Positions 42,795-54,600 of a stretch of 64,000 bases of DNA are shown here, in pieces. The DNA is from Epinephelus fuscoguttatus (lineage: Eukaryota > Chordata > Actinopteri > Perciformes > Serranidae). The notes beneath the pieces are model-generated. The model made no database searches. It was not told the DNA's origin and saw only the letters and a program-made list of their open reading frames with translations. Numbering within the stretch: the stretch's first letter is position 1; every line of letters begins with the position of its first letter. The stretch is from contig NC_064760.1 in NCBI RefSeq assembly GCF_011397635.1, positions 27,068,856 through 27,132,855 of the forward strand, read 5' to 3'. The translations under genes and the position numbers were made by a program.

Positions 42795-45171
42795 ATGAAA
42801 AGAGGAAGGACAGGTCTCAAATCAAAGTGCCAACACTTCCTCTCCCATGAGGAGAGGGCTAAGAGACAGAAGCGGGGGATGTCCAGCTTCACCCTGACCT
42901 CAGCAGAGGACTGGGGTAACCTGCCCCACCACGTCGTCCTGCAAATCTTCCAGCATCTGTCACTGGTAGACCGGGCCAGGGCCTCGTCTGTGTGCCGCGG
43001 CTGGAATGACGTCTTTCACACCCCTGATCTGTGGAGGAGGTTTGAGTTTGAGCTCAATCAGTCGGCGACATCCTACCTACGCTCTACTCACCCTGACCTC
43101 ATTCAGCAGATTATCAAAAAGCACGCCCAGCACCTGCAGTACGTCAGCTTCAAGGTAAGAGCCTTCCCTGCTGTCACCCATTTCTCCTCTCCTTTCACCT
43201 CCTCCTCCATTTTCACAACACAGCTGCCTTGGAAACAATATGTGGCCTCGTTAATGAAAACCATCTGCTGCAGAACGGATCGTGACACCTCAGCTGCCTT
43301 TGAATTAACACATAGGCTGAGATTATTCTTACAGTACATCTATGTCTTTCCATTTCCTTTTGTGTGTTTTTATAACTGTACCTAAATGGTGAATATCTGC
43401 TGGTAAATCAGGTGGACAGCTGCACAGAATCTGCAGAGGCGGCATGTGACATTCTCTCTCAGCTGGTGAACTGTACCATTAAGACCCTGGGGCTGATTTC
43501 CACAGCGCGGCCCAGCTTCATGGATGTGTCTCAGGTAAGAGATTGCCTCTGCTTCATATGCACATCTCAACACGTTCACTGCTGCCCTGTTTGTTCTACA
43601 CAAAGAGCTGGATTAGTCAATGTCGACCATTTGCATGTCAAACTCAAGACTGTTGTTATCTCCCTCTTCTTTTATAATCAGTTATTGTGCAGTGATTTTA
43701 TTTTGGCAAAAATATCCCTGAATTATGCATTTTTTTTTGCAAAGCTTCTGCATATTTACTTAGTATAAGATGTTCTGGTTTAATCAGCATTGTTTATTCG
43801 TCCTCAGGCCCACTTTGTGTCGGCACTGACAGTCGTGTTTGTCAACTCCAAGTCCCTCTCCTCCATCAAGATTGATGATACGCCAGTGGACGACCCATCC
43901 CTGAAGGTGCTGGTTGCCAACAACAGTGACACCCTGAAGTTGCTGAAGATGAGCAGCTGTCCTCATGTCTCCCCAGCAGGTCACTATAGTGTTTTTTTAA
44001 AAGGGAATTATCTCGTTTTCTTTTTATTAGTCAGCACAGTAGAGAGTGGGCCAGAAATGGGAAGAGAGAGAAAGGGGAAATGATGTGCAACAAATTTCGT
44101 TGACTGGCATAGGCGGATTATGAGACAATGGGCCCCCGGGCACAGACCCACCACCTCTCCTCTTTTTTTGTGTCTGTTTTCTTGCCCTTTTTGTAGTGAT
44201 TTTGAGTCTCTGTAGTTGATTTGTATCGTCATATTGTGTCTTTTTGTGGTTGTTTTGCCCCCTTTTCTTAGTCTTTGTGAGTCTCTTTGTGTCTCTTTAC
44301 AGCTGTTTTGCGTCTCTTACCGATCATTCTGTGTATCTTTGTGGCCAAAGGGCCAACAGGGGCCCTGACACTTAGGGACTCTGGGCCTGTGCCTAGTAGG
44401 CTTTAAGTACGAGTACAGTTAGTGTATTATATTCTTACACCACCAGGATGTTTGCGACTAACAGATAGAGATCATTAATATATTTTAGTCTGTAATCATA
44501 TGTCCTGACTTCTCTCTCTGTCCTCAGGTATCTTGTGTGTTGCAGACCAGTGCCATGGACTCAGGGAGCTGGCGTTAAACTACCATCTCCTGAGTGATGA
44601 GCTCCTGCTCGCCCTCTCCTCTGAAAAGCACGTCCACTTGGAGCACCTGCGCATTGACGTGGTGAGCGAAAACCCCGGGCAGACGCACTTTCACACCATC
44701 AAAAGGAGCAGCTGGGAGGCTTTGGTCCGACACTCACCCAAGGTCAACATCGTGATGTACTTCTTCCTGTATGAGGAGGAGTTTGAGCCCTTCTTCCGCG
44801 AGGAGACTCCCGTCACCCACCTGTACTTTGGCCGGGCAGTTAGCAAAGAGATGCTGGGACGCATTGGGCTGAACTGCCCTCGACTGGTGGAGCTGGTGGT
44901 GTGCGCCAACGGCCTTCAGCCCTTGGATGAGGAGCTGATCCGCATTGCTGAACGCTGCAAAAACTTGACTGCCATCGGGCTAGGCGAGTGTGAAGTGACC
45001 TGCAGTGGCTTTGTGGAGTTTGTGAAGATGTGCGGGGGCAGGCTGACTCAGCTGTCAATCATGGAGGAGGTGTTGATCCCAGACAGCAGCTACAACATGG
45101 AGCAGATCCACAGTGAGGTGTCCAAGCACCTCGGTCGTATGTGGTTCCCTGATATGATGCCCACCTGGTAG
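42795..45171 (+). CDS. fbxl21: F-box/LRR protein FBXL21, cryptochrome-targeting (complete, 4 coding exons)
   Basis: Substrate receptor of an SCF ubiquitin ligase; FBXL21 and FBXL3 bind cryptochromes in the circadian clock. Exons 42795-43154, 43412-43534, 43808-43979 and 44528-45171; 1299 nt, 432 aa (family about 430). The start ATG follows the acceptor at 42793 by one base and gives [10 protein letters not shown], aligning with the MKR start of relatives; an ATG 18 nt upstream lies before the splice site. A basic cluster RAKRQKR is at 21-27, the F-box at about 38-85 ([16 protein letters not shown]), then leucine-rich repeats, and the tail WFPDMMPTW with the terminal Trp that in FBXL3 enters the CRY FAD pocket. 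[25 protein letters not shown] and [15 protein letters not shown] favour FBXL21 over FBXL3. No disruption seen, unlike the human locus, which is annotated as a pseudogene. Confidence 0.93.
44105..44406 (+). mobile_element. Non-autonomous element with minisatellite core, copy B (~300 bp)
   Basis: It starts ATAGGCGGATTATGAGACAA then TGGGCCCCCGGGCACAGA, has a short core of GTCTCTTTGTGTC-like units, and ends GACTCTGGGCCTGTGCCTAG. The same end blocks bound copies A (2.59-3.98 kb) and C (49.30-49.81 kb). It is the shortest member and lies in the last fbxl21 intron. Confidence 0.75.
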
Positions 45172-45764
45172 GCTGATATGAAGCCAGGGTGGAGTATGTG
45201 ACTTTTATGGACAGTTACTGTATGGATGTGCATCCACAGTTACGCATTTTATTGTTGAACTGATGTCTCAGCCTGCAGTGTGATTCTCTCAGATGAGAGA
45301 CAGTTTCTCTGTCATCAGTGATCTCTCATTTCTAAAGCTTCTAAAGCACTTGTATTTTTACCTGCAGTAAATTTAATTTAAGACTGAAAATGTTTCCCTC
45401 TTTAAAACATTTGCAGACTGATTTCTGTCTGGCTATCTTGTGAGCAGTCAGCTTTCTTTCTATGCATCGATACTGTGATGTGAAATCTTAGATGCACCAG
45501 GCTCTTTCAGTCTATGAATTATGGTCTGAAGTTACAGTTGCTCACTGCAACCTTTCAATCAGTATGTGTTAAGGATGTGGGTCTGCCATCTGCTGGTTGC
45601 TTTTGTTTCAAGCATCACACTTCAGAATTGATCTTGAACAGCATCTGTGATAATATCATCAGTGAATATTGTTTAATGAATTCCACGTTATTTTGTGGTG
45701 AAATGTTGTTCTTTACTTTATGGCTTCATCCCTCTAAGTCTCAAATCACTTCATCTACTCATCT

Positions 45765-46361
45765 TTAAAGGGACAGTTCACCTAAAAATCAAAAATACAT
45801 ATTTTTCCTCCTACCTGTAGTGCTATATATCAATCTAGATTGTTTTGGTGTGAGTTGCTGAGTGTTGGAGATATCGGCCGTAGAGATGTTTGTCTTCTCT
45901 TTAATAAAAGATGGCAAGCGGGTCACAGCGCAGAAGGAAGGCAAAGAAGAAAGAAGGCCTCCTCCTCTGGGCTGAGTTGTAACAATAGCTAGCTTAGTGG
46001 TAGCAGCAGATACATGGTTCCTTCTTCACAGTGATATGCTTAGCAGGTATAGTTCGGTAAAAAGAAAATAGTTCCTACATGAAACTGCTCACAACTCGGT
46101 CTGTGGATTATCTTGAGTAAACAGTTAACATTTTCTGGAAAGAGACATTGCTGTTGAGCTTTTCAAATGTATTTGTTTGGCTCTTTAAGCACCACAAGCT
46201 GAGTGCCATCTAGTTCCATTATATTTAAGAGAAGGCAGACATCTCTACAGCTGATATCCCCAACACTCTGCAGCTCACGCCAAAACAATCAAACTGATAA
46301 ATAGCACTATAGGTAAGAGCAAAAATGTGTTTTCTAATTTTAGGTTGAAGTGTCTCTTTAA
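45765..46361. mobile_element. Foldback MITE, family 3 copy 1, in fbxl21 3' UTR
   Basis: The left end TTTAAAGGGACAGTTCACCT is mirrored by GGTTGAAGTGTCTCTTTA at the right; inner arms CTATATATCAATCTAGATTG / CTGATAAATAGCACTATAGG and GAGATATCGGCCGTAGAGAT / ATCTCTACAGCTGATATCCC also pair. The element is therefore a long near-palindrome of about 600 bp. The same family recurs at 46801-47552. Confidence 0.8.
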
Positions 46362-46800
46362 ATAATTTTTTTTCTTCATTTCCCAGGACACAGTTTGAGA
46401 AGTCTGAAGTCGGTGCATCCAGCCGTTGATAGAGAGAGCACCAACAATAGTGATACTAAAGCAGCACAGAGAGAACAAGAATTTCAAGTCAAGTCAGTGC
46501 AACAGGCACACCTTCATGAAAAACACAATGGGTCTTGTATTCCTTTCTATTTGTGTTTGTGTCAGTAGAGACTTCAATATATCATCTTAAACCACCACAT
46601 TTTAATTTGGTATTTCAGCACTGGCTAAGACAGATGAAGGTTAACACACCAGATGTCTTCACTGCGCTCAAAATAGAAGCCTCTAAGTGTTTCTTTTTTT
46701 ATCGTGATTTTTTTTTTTTTTTTTTTTTTTACCACATGGTGCAAATTTATTTTGTGCAAGATGGTTCAGGTTCCAGATCCGTGCTGTAACACACGCTCTA

Positions 46801-47552
46801 TTAAAGGGACAGTTCACAACAAAATCAAAAAATACGTATTTTTCCCTTGTAGTGTTATTTATCAGGCTAGATTGTTTTAGTGTGAGTTGCTGAGTATTGG
46901 AGATGTCTGCCTTCTCTCAAATATAATATAACTAGATGGCACTCAGCTTGTGGTGCTCAAAGCGCCGAAAAAGTACACTTGAAAAACTCAACAGCAGTGT
47001 TTCTTTCCAGAAATCATGATCCAGTTACTCAAGATAATCCACAGACCTGTTTGTGAGCGGTTTCATGTGGGAACTATTTTGTTTCTACTGAATAACATCC
47101 GCCGACCATATCACCGCAGGAGGAAGTATCTACTGCTAGCTCATCTAGTACCACTGAGCTAGCTAACATTACATCTTACATTTTGTCACGAGCATGAGAC
47201 TCTTGTCCGTGAGGAGATGCACACGTCCTTCTGCGCAGTGATACGGTTTGCAGGTGTAGTTTGGTAGAAAGAAAATAGTTCCTGTATGAAACTGTTCACA
47301 ACAAGGTCTGTGGATTATCTTCAGTAACTGGGTCATGACTCCTAGAAAGAAACATTCATGGTGAATTTTTCCGACAGATTTTTCTTTGGCGCTTTGAGCA
47401 CCATGAGCCGAGTGCCATCTAGCTCCATCATATTAGAGAGAAGGCAGACATCTCTATGGCTGTAACTCACACCACAGCAATCAATTTGATAAATAGCACT
47501 ACAGGTAACAGTAAAAATGTTATTTTGATTTTGGGGTGAACTGTCCCTTTAA
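46801..47552. mobile_element. Foldback MITE, family 3 copy 2, in fbxl21 3' UTR
   Basis: The left end TTAAAGGGACAGTTCACAAC pairs with GGGGTGAACTGTCCCTTTAA at the right. Arms extend well inward: AGATAATCCACAGACCTG versus AGGTCTGTGGATTATCTTCA, and CAAAATAGTTCCCACATGAA (inverse of the left arm) versus GAAAATAGTTCCTGTATGAA at the right. It is about 750 bp, a better preserved hairpin than its neighbour in the same orientation. Confidence 0.85.
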
Positions 47553-47715
47553 AACCGTTTTAAAAAAATGTTCTGTTTTTGTATATTCGTCTGATATATT
47601 TACATGTTTGTTATATGTGTGCAGCAGTGATCGGGTTGCTCAGGTCTGGAGGAGCTCTTTTTAATTGTGACTGCTGTGTTTTATTCTCAATAAAACAAAA
47701 ATAACTTAAATGCAG

Positions 47716-48118
47716 CGTGTTCTTGTATCTGTAATACGATCAAGCCTCATCTCGGATGTTTCAATGTCTGTTTTTCTGACTTTGTCCTGTTTGACCTTTC
47801 TGCAGCTTTTTATTCTCAACGCTAGAGAGCAGCAGTGATCTAACTGGAGGCAGTGGGACCTTATATAAGCAGAGCTGCTACTGTATAATGAAGTATGCCA
47901 ATGATAACTCAGCCCTTTTTACAAGTGGATTCGGCTTGTGCACACTCCATTTCCATAAAAAAAGCGCCAGACTTCGTAGTTTGGGATTCTTTTCTTCTGA
48001 TTCTTCTGAATTTACCTTTTGGGTTGTTTGATCTCGACGCTGCATCTGACATAATATGACGCACACACACACACTTGGATGAATAAAATCTGATCTTTGT
48101 TATGTGTAATTGCAGCAG

Positions 48119-48168
<50 letters not shown>

Positions 48169-48695
48169 CACAAAACTTGTCACAGGCCCAGCCTACAGTA
48201 TAAAAACATTGATTTTTCTTCACAGGCAAATTAAATGAGAAATCTGTAAACCACACACATGTGTTTGCCTCAGTGACAGGATGCATTGTGACTGTTTAGG
48301 GTATCTAGGTGAGAGGAATATATTAAACCAGCTAAGCATTTTGTTCTGGAAAAGTGCCACGTTTTGGAGGGGTGGGTGGCATGACTAATTGGGTTACCAC
48401 TGTGCTCTGAAAACCCATCAGGAAAGTAACAGGCTTATGTGTTCACTATGGCAGCTTGTTATGAGGAGAGTAAGGAGGAGAGGGCCTACATACTTTTCGT
48501 ATCTCATCACCCCAATCGATGATTTGTCACAAGTCAAAGAGGAGGAGTTATGTCTCCCTGATTGCATTTATGTAAGAACAGCACCCCCAAAAATTATACT
48601 GGGATATGTCCGCTTATGAGCCAGTGCAGAGTATTTACAAATTTCTGAATAAATAATTGTCTTATTCCTACAAGTTGCCAGCAAGTGACTGTTTC
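47716..48695 (-). other. Probable 3' UTR of the atp10 gene
   Basis: Minus-strand sequence beyond the atp10 stop codon. A minus-strand AATAAA (TTTATT on plus) at 47809-47814 is a candidate poly(A) signal, again facing the fbxl21 signal at 47689 at close range. It contains a (TA)n run at 48123-48162. The extent is inferred. Confidence 0.35.
48123..48162. repeat. (TA)n microsatellite
   Basis: Uninterrupted TA run of about 20 units in the probable atp10 3' UTR. Confidence 0.95.
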
Positions 48696-51600
48696 TCATG
48701 TGCGCACAGGCCTCTGATAGTTTTCACTGATGACATTCAGTGTGAATTCATCCACCATGATATCAGAGGCGGTGGGAGACTGGGGATAAATGTCCGCAGA
48801 GGTCTCCAGGGTAGGAGAGGGTGGGGTGGACAGCCTGGAGCGTTTGACCTGCCCCATGCCCCTTAAGCTCCTCCACTCCTTCATCCACTGCTCCCTCGTG
48901 GAGGGCTCCAGCCGGTCCAGATGCCTGGCTTGCACAAGCGGGGAGGGGGCGATAGAGTTCCTCAGCACGTGAAACATGTACCTGGGGGAGAGAGTGTGGT
49001 GGTGAGAAAGTAGGCCAGTGAAAAATATGCGGCCCTTTGATGTAAATCAGAGCATTCCCTCTAAATATCAGCACTTTCAGACGCATCAGCAACCAGGAGA
49101 AAGACCAAGCCCGTGGTGCAGTCGTTCCTGGACTTCACAATTAACATTATTTAATTACATATCAGCCTTGACTGTCTATGCACCACAGCAACCTCATAAT
49201 TACATAGCAGTTTGTGATCTGCACAAGTGAAACACATACTCCAAAATAATGCATGAATAACATCATTTTGAGGTTGATTAGGTTTAAAAAGGGGTGGACA
49301 CATGGGTGGATTATGAGACAATGGGGCCCCTGGGCACAGATATGCAAAAGGCCCCACCACCTCTCCAACATAGGAACAAGACCTTCCTTATATCCTTACA
49401 TATAGATTGTTGTTTTGTTTCTAATAGCGTGATCTTAACATTCTCATTTTTATCTTTTATACATTTAAAATGCACCGTTGGAGGGAGTCTCTGACCCAAG
49501 TTTTTCAATAGCAATGACTGCTGTTGTAATTGTTGTTCATTTGACAATAAATAACCTCGAACATTAAAGACACAAAGACAACAGTGTTTTGTTGTTGTTG
49601 TGTTTTTGTGTCTTTGTAATTATTTTGTGTCTCTTGGCAGTTCTTTTTCATCTTTTCGTGGATCAATTGAAGTCTCTTCCTGGTCGGTACATGTTCATTT
49701 GAGCAACATTTTGAGTCACATTTTGCAGGTGAAGTTCAGGGGCCCCCTGAAAGTTTGGGCCCCTGGGCCTGTGCCCTGTAGGCCCATTAAGTAATCCATC
49801 CATGGGTGGACTACTACTATCTTGTACTTCAGTAAAAGTAGACAACAGTGAAGAAATATTGCAAGAAAAGTCATACATTAAATTTTACTTGAGTAAAAAT
49901 ACAAAAGTATTTGCATTAAAATACATGTAAATTACTGTAAAGGAAATATACTCATCATACAAAATGTCCCATTTCGGAATAATATTGGGTGAAAATTACT
50001 GGATACATTAATGTGTAAAGGTCGGGCCAGTGTTAATCACTTTATATATTGGCTGGGCACTTTGTTTATAATAATACATCATACTTTATTTGTTGATTAA
50101 ATTTTTATCATTAATTAGAATCTGTAAAGTAACTTAGGTTATCAGAGACATGTATTAGCATGTATAGCAGCATTAAATGGGAATACAAATGTCTCTAAAT
50201 TGTACTTAAGTGCAGTACTTGAGGAAATGTATTTAGTTACTTTTCACCACGGGTGTGGAGCGTTTTTTTTTCTTCAGTGAATGTTTTATTTGTAGGATTT
50301 TTAGGGGCCTAAAGGGATGAAGGTATCCCACATTTCACAATAAAATAAAACAAAATAAAATAACATAATCAGATTAAAAGGTAAATAAATATAAATTTCT
50401 TTTTCCTTTATTTATGTTGGCACCACTCAGATTTATTTTGGGATAAGCTCTAGACTACAATATCCTCAGTTTATGTTAAATAGAAATATGACTGCAAACT
50501 GCTTAAATGGTGTAAAGACTTCTCTAACTTTTAGTTTTGTATTGATTTAATAAAAAAAAAAAGTCAATTTATTGATTATTTAATTTGCACTGCTCTCCTC
50601 TGTTTTCATTCACAGTGGGGTTATGTAATGTCTTTGGGTTTTGGACAGATGGTTGGACATATTTTCTGACATTTTAAGTACAAAATAATGAACTGATTAA
50701 AAAAGAGGTTAGTTGCAGCCCTAGTTACATGAGGTCAACTTGAAAGGGCCATTGAGGCACCCAGTGATCATACAAGTTCAAAGCAAACTTCAATCTAACA
50801 TCCTCCTGACTGAATTACCGGAACAGCTGCATATGCTGCTTTTTAATAAGTACAATACATGATTAGACATTTCATTATGCATATGTTTGTTCCTTGTTTT
50901 AGTTCCAGTGGATGTCAATGGGAAAATTATTGACGTTTTCCCCTTTTTTAGGGAGAAAGGGCACATTAAATTCCCCTCCCGCCCCTCTGTGTGACAGACG
51001 CAGGGAGGATAACAGTGATGGTACCTGGGCAGGAGAGCCACCACTGTGGTGATGATGCAGACAAGGTAGAACATGGGGTCAGCCATCTGGCTCTGGAGGA
51101 TCCAATACGGGTTGGATGGAGGGTTGCAGGTGACGCAGATGGCGCTGTAGGCAAGCGTCACAACGAAGTACAATGCCACACTGCCAAGCATGATTAGCCA
51201 GTGAACCACCGTCTGCAGGACAGATGCATAAAACCGCAATTAGATACATCGATGACAACCAATCAGTCACAAACTGTCTGTTAATTATCAGTTTTTATTG
51301 TCTTAATCTAAAAATACAGTGGATTAATGTCAAAAATACTACGTTACCAGTTTCTAGATGCTACAGTTCACAAATAATTGTTTGGTAGTTTTAGATGCAT
51401 GTTGATTATTGCATCATAAGAGTTTTGGCTTACTAGGAGTATATACTGTGATGATATCTAGATATAGATATCCATCAGTTCGCACTCACCCAGGCTTTGA
51501 TCTCTATTGACAGATGCAGCAGGATGGTAAATAAAGAAATTGTGTTCAAAGGAGTCCCAAAGGTAAAAATATCAATGTCTGAATCCTGGTAAGCCTGCAG

Positions 51601-54600
51601 GGGAGAAAACACATGTAGTCAAATTTTAGGGAAAAAGCATTAAACTGGTAAAATACCTGGCAACTGAGAGGACGCATCATGACTGATGCAACTTAGCACA
51701 ATGTTTAATAAAAGACAGAATCCAAATGTTTCTCTCACCAGGTATGGGATAAAGAAGCACACCAGGCTCTGATAGAAGGCATCAAGGATGGAAACCCAGA
51801 AGGTTGCAAACGTGTACGTCTAAACAAGCAAACACACATTTAGACACACCCCAAAATTACATAAACTAGTTGAGCAATGCATTTACTCAAGAGCCAACTT
51901 GTTCAGGAGTGTCACTGACCCCTGCACCCTGTCCCGTCCTGTACAGTTCAGGAACACCCAGCAGCATCTCTGCAGAGAGGTCTCTGTCCATTATCCCAAA
52001 CATGATGGGCGGTGCAGAGGTGAAGAAGAGGTTGAAGAAAATCATCAGCCAGTAGTCGATCATGGCCGTGCCAGAGAAGCCACAGAAGAACTGATACCAG
52101 AACAACAGGTTCACGTAGGCCTGGGAGCACATTAAACAGTCTAAGATATGATGGCAAGATGTTGATTCAGACAGCAGAGCTCTCTGATGTAGATACTCAC
52201 CACATTCTTATAGAAGAAGTAAATGATCATGTGTGCCAGCCGGGTGTAGCACCAGTGTCCGTGAACCAGGAGAAGTTTTTTCAGGTGTTTGAAGCGAGAT
52301 ATAGCAAAATCACTGGCCATGACCGCCTGCAGATGACAAAGAGTTTTGGACAGTGAGAGCAGAAAAAGACACAAACAACATTTTCAAAGCTAAAGACCTC
52401 AGCTCAGACCTGCATGCCTTCCTGACCGGATATCCCGATGCCGATATCAGCTGCTTGGATCATGTTCACATCATTTGCTCCATCACCTGAAGCCACAGGG
52501 TGAATATCAGTTTGTTGCAGTTAAAAATGTATAAAAATCCACTGATTTTTGAGATTTTGTGAGTCTTGATAAATTAAAACAAATAAAACACATTTATTTG
52601 GGATTTTATGTGAGTTTAATGTAAGACACCCTGCATTTTTTATATTTATAAGCATATACCACGCCAGTTTCTCAATTAAAGGGCCAGTGTGTAAAATGGG
52701 TTGAAAACCATAGACATATATACATAGACCCCCGCATTGACTGCCGCTGCCTATCAGAGCCGACGTCCTTGCCGGCCGCCATCTTGGATGGGTCTCGCTT
52801 CGCCTCCACAGTGCATTCACTTCTATTGAGGAAGGAGCTGTATGCTCCTTGCATCACAAGGAGTGAAGTTGCGTCTTCTTTTCCTCGCAGATGACGGTTC
52901 GGGTTCATTCTCTCCTGTTGCGTGTTAAGTGTGGTCCATTCGCAAACTTTATAACTAAAAAAACTTTTCACTACTCTCTATCGACGAACTACTAACACTC
53001 TCTGCTGTTTCCTCCTCCTTCTTCCTTCCTTCCGCTGTCTTCGTTGGTTTATTTATACACGCGAAACGCGTTCTCTGGCTGGCTGGATTGTCTGCTTGGG
53101 CTGCCTTACATACATGGCGGCGCAAGATGGCGACCTCTCTAAAGCAAGGCCCTTGCTATATTTATATATAAAAGCATAATTATAAGGCTACGAAAACCAA
53201 ACGAATTTTATTTTATAGCGATTATACACTTATATAAACATATTAATGGGTAGAATATTCAGATTCAGATTCAGATTTGACAATAAACCATGCCAAATAT
53301 TACACACTGGCCTTTTAAGGGACTAGTCTTGCAAAATTAAAATGTTATGTCTGCCAGGAAACAAACTTCAGCATTGGTATGCACAGTATATTCAGGCTGT
53401 GGTTTGATTTTTCCTTCCTTCAGGGTAGATGAGGATCCCCACACTCTCTTGTCTAATGTCCAACAATAAATTTCTCAGGAGGTTCAGTGACTCAGAACAG
53501 GACAGAACCAAGAACCTTATAAAAACCTGAAAGAATTATCTTTCTGTTCACCCACAGCACTAAGAAAACCATTTCTTTCCCATACAACGCCTTATGCTTC
53601 CCTTTTCTCAGGTCTTTTTCCACAGCGGACATTTTAACCTGTCATAGCCCAGGTGTTACTAATAACATTAACAATGGCTCCGTTCTTTTCAACTGTCCCA
53701 GTAAACCATGACAGTGAGCCAGTATGCACAGTACAAGAACCCTTAAACTGAAGCTAAATGGACTTCAGCCACCATCATTAACTACCTGCCCAGGGTCTAA
53801 AGGTGGAAAATAGCAATTTGCTAAAGGCCACTACATTACATCTGTCCTTGTTTTAAATAAGGTTCCTGTTCTTTGTGCATTGTCACTGTTCAAATAGTAA
53901 TAAACATACATTAACTGGATTATTTACACTTGTGTTTTTCCTTCTAAAAACTAATGCACATAGCCACCGTGATTTCACCCATTGGTTTGTGAACTCCTGT
54001 TTTGAAGCCTCAAGTTTGACTGTTGCCATCTTGTTATTTGGAGCCAGAAGTGACCATATTTGGACAAGAGATAGGAGCTGTAGAGGAGCGAGGGGTGGAT
54101 CTGAATGGAGGCCAAGGACACTAGCGGCCCTGCCATTAAATATCTGTAACTTTGGGTCTTCATAAAATGTAAATGGGTGAGTTATATAAAAATTCACCTC
54201 CACCACCTTTTTGGGCTGCCTCTAGTGGCCGTTCAAAGAATTGAGGTTTTTGGCACCTCTGCATTGACTTAATTTTTTTCAGCTCTGGAGGTTGTGCTTG
54301 ACTGTGACATGTCAAAATGTCTGCTGTGAAAAAGGCTCTCATAAATCAAAGAATCCTAGTATCCCAGCAGTGCACATTCGTAACCAATTTACTGATTATC
54401 TGTTGAAAACTGGCATGCAACAGGGGCCCACTATAGTCTTAAAGTGCCATTTTGTGCGGTAATTAAGTTAAAAGAAAGACTTGACTTGCAAAAATATCTA
54501 ATTTGTTGCTTTAAATTTATACTGTTTTTATAGTTTGTTGTATTTATACAACTGTTTTTTCTGTTTTCATTGAAGTCTGAATAAATGTCCCAGATAAATG

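Larger units (their letters stand above)
45172..47715 (+). other. Probable 3' UTR of fbxl21
   Basis: After the TAG stop the best poly(A) signal is AATAAA at 47689-47694, predicting a 3' UTR of about 2.5 kb. It holds two long inverted-repeat MITEs (45765-46361 and 46801-47552). An AATAAA inside the first MITE, near 45903, could allow a shorter form. The extent is inferred from hexamers only. Confidence 0.5.
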
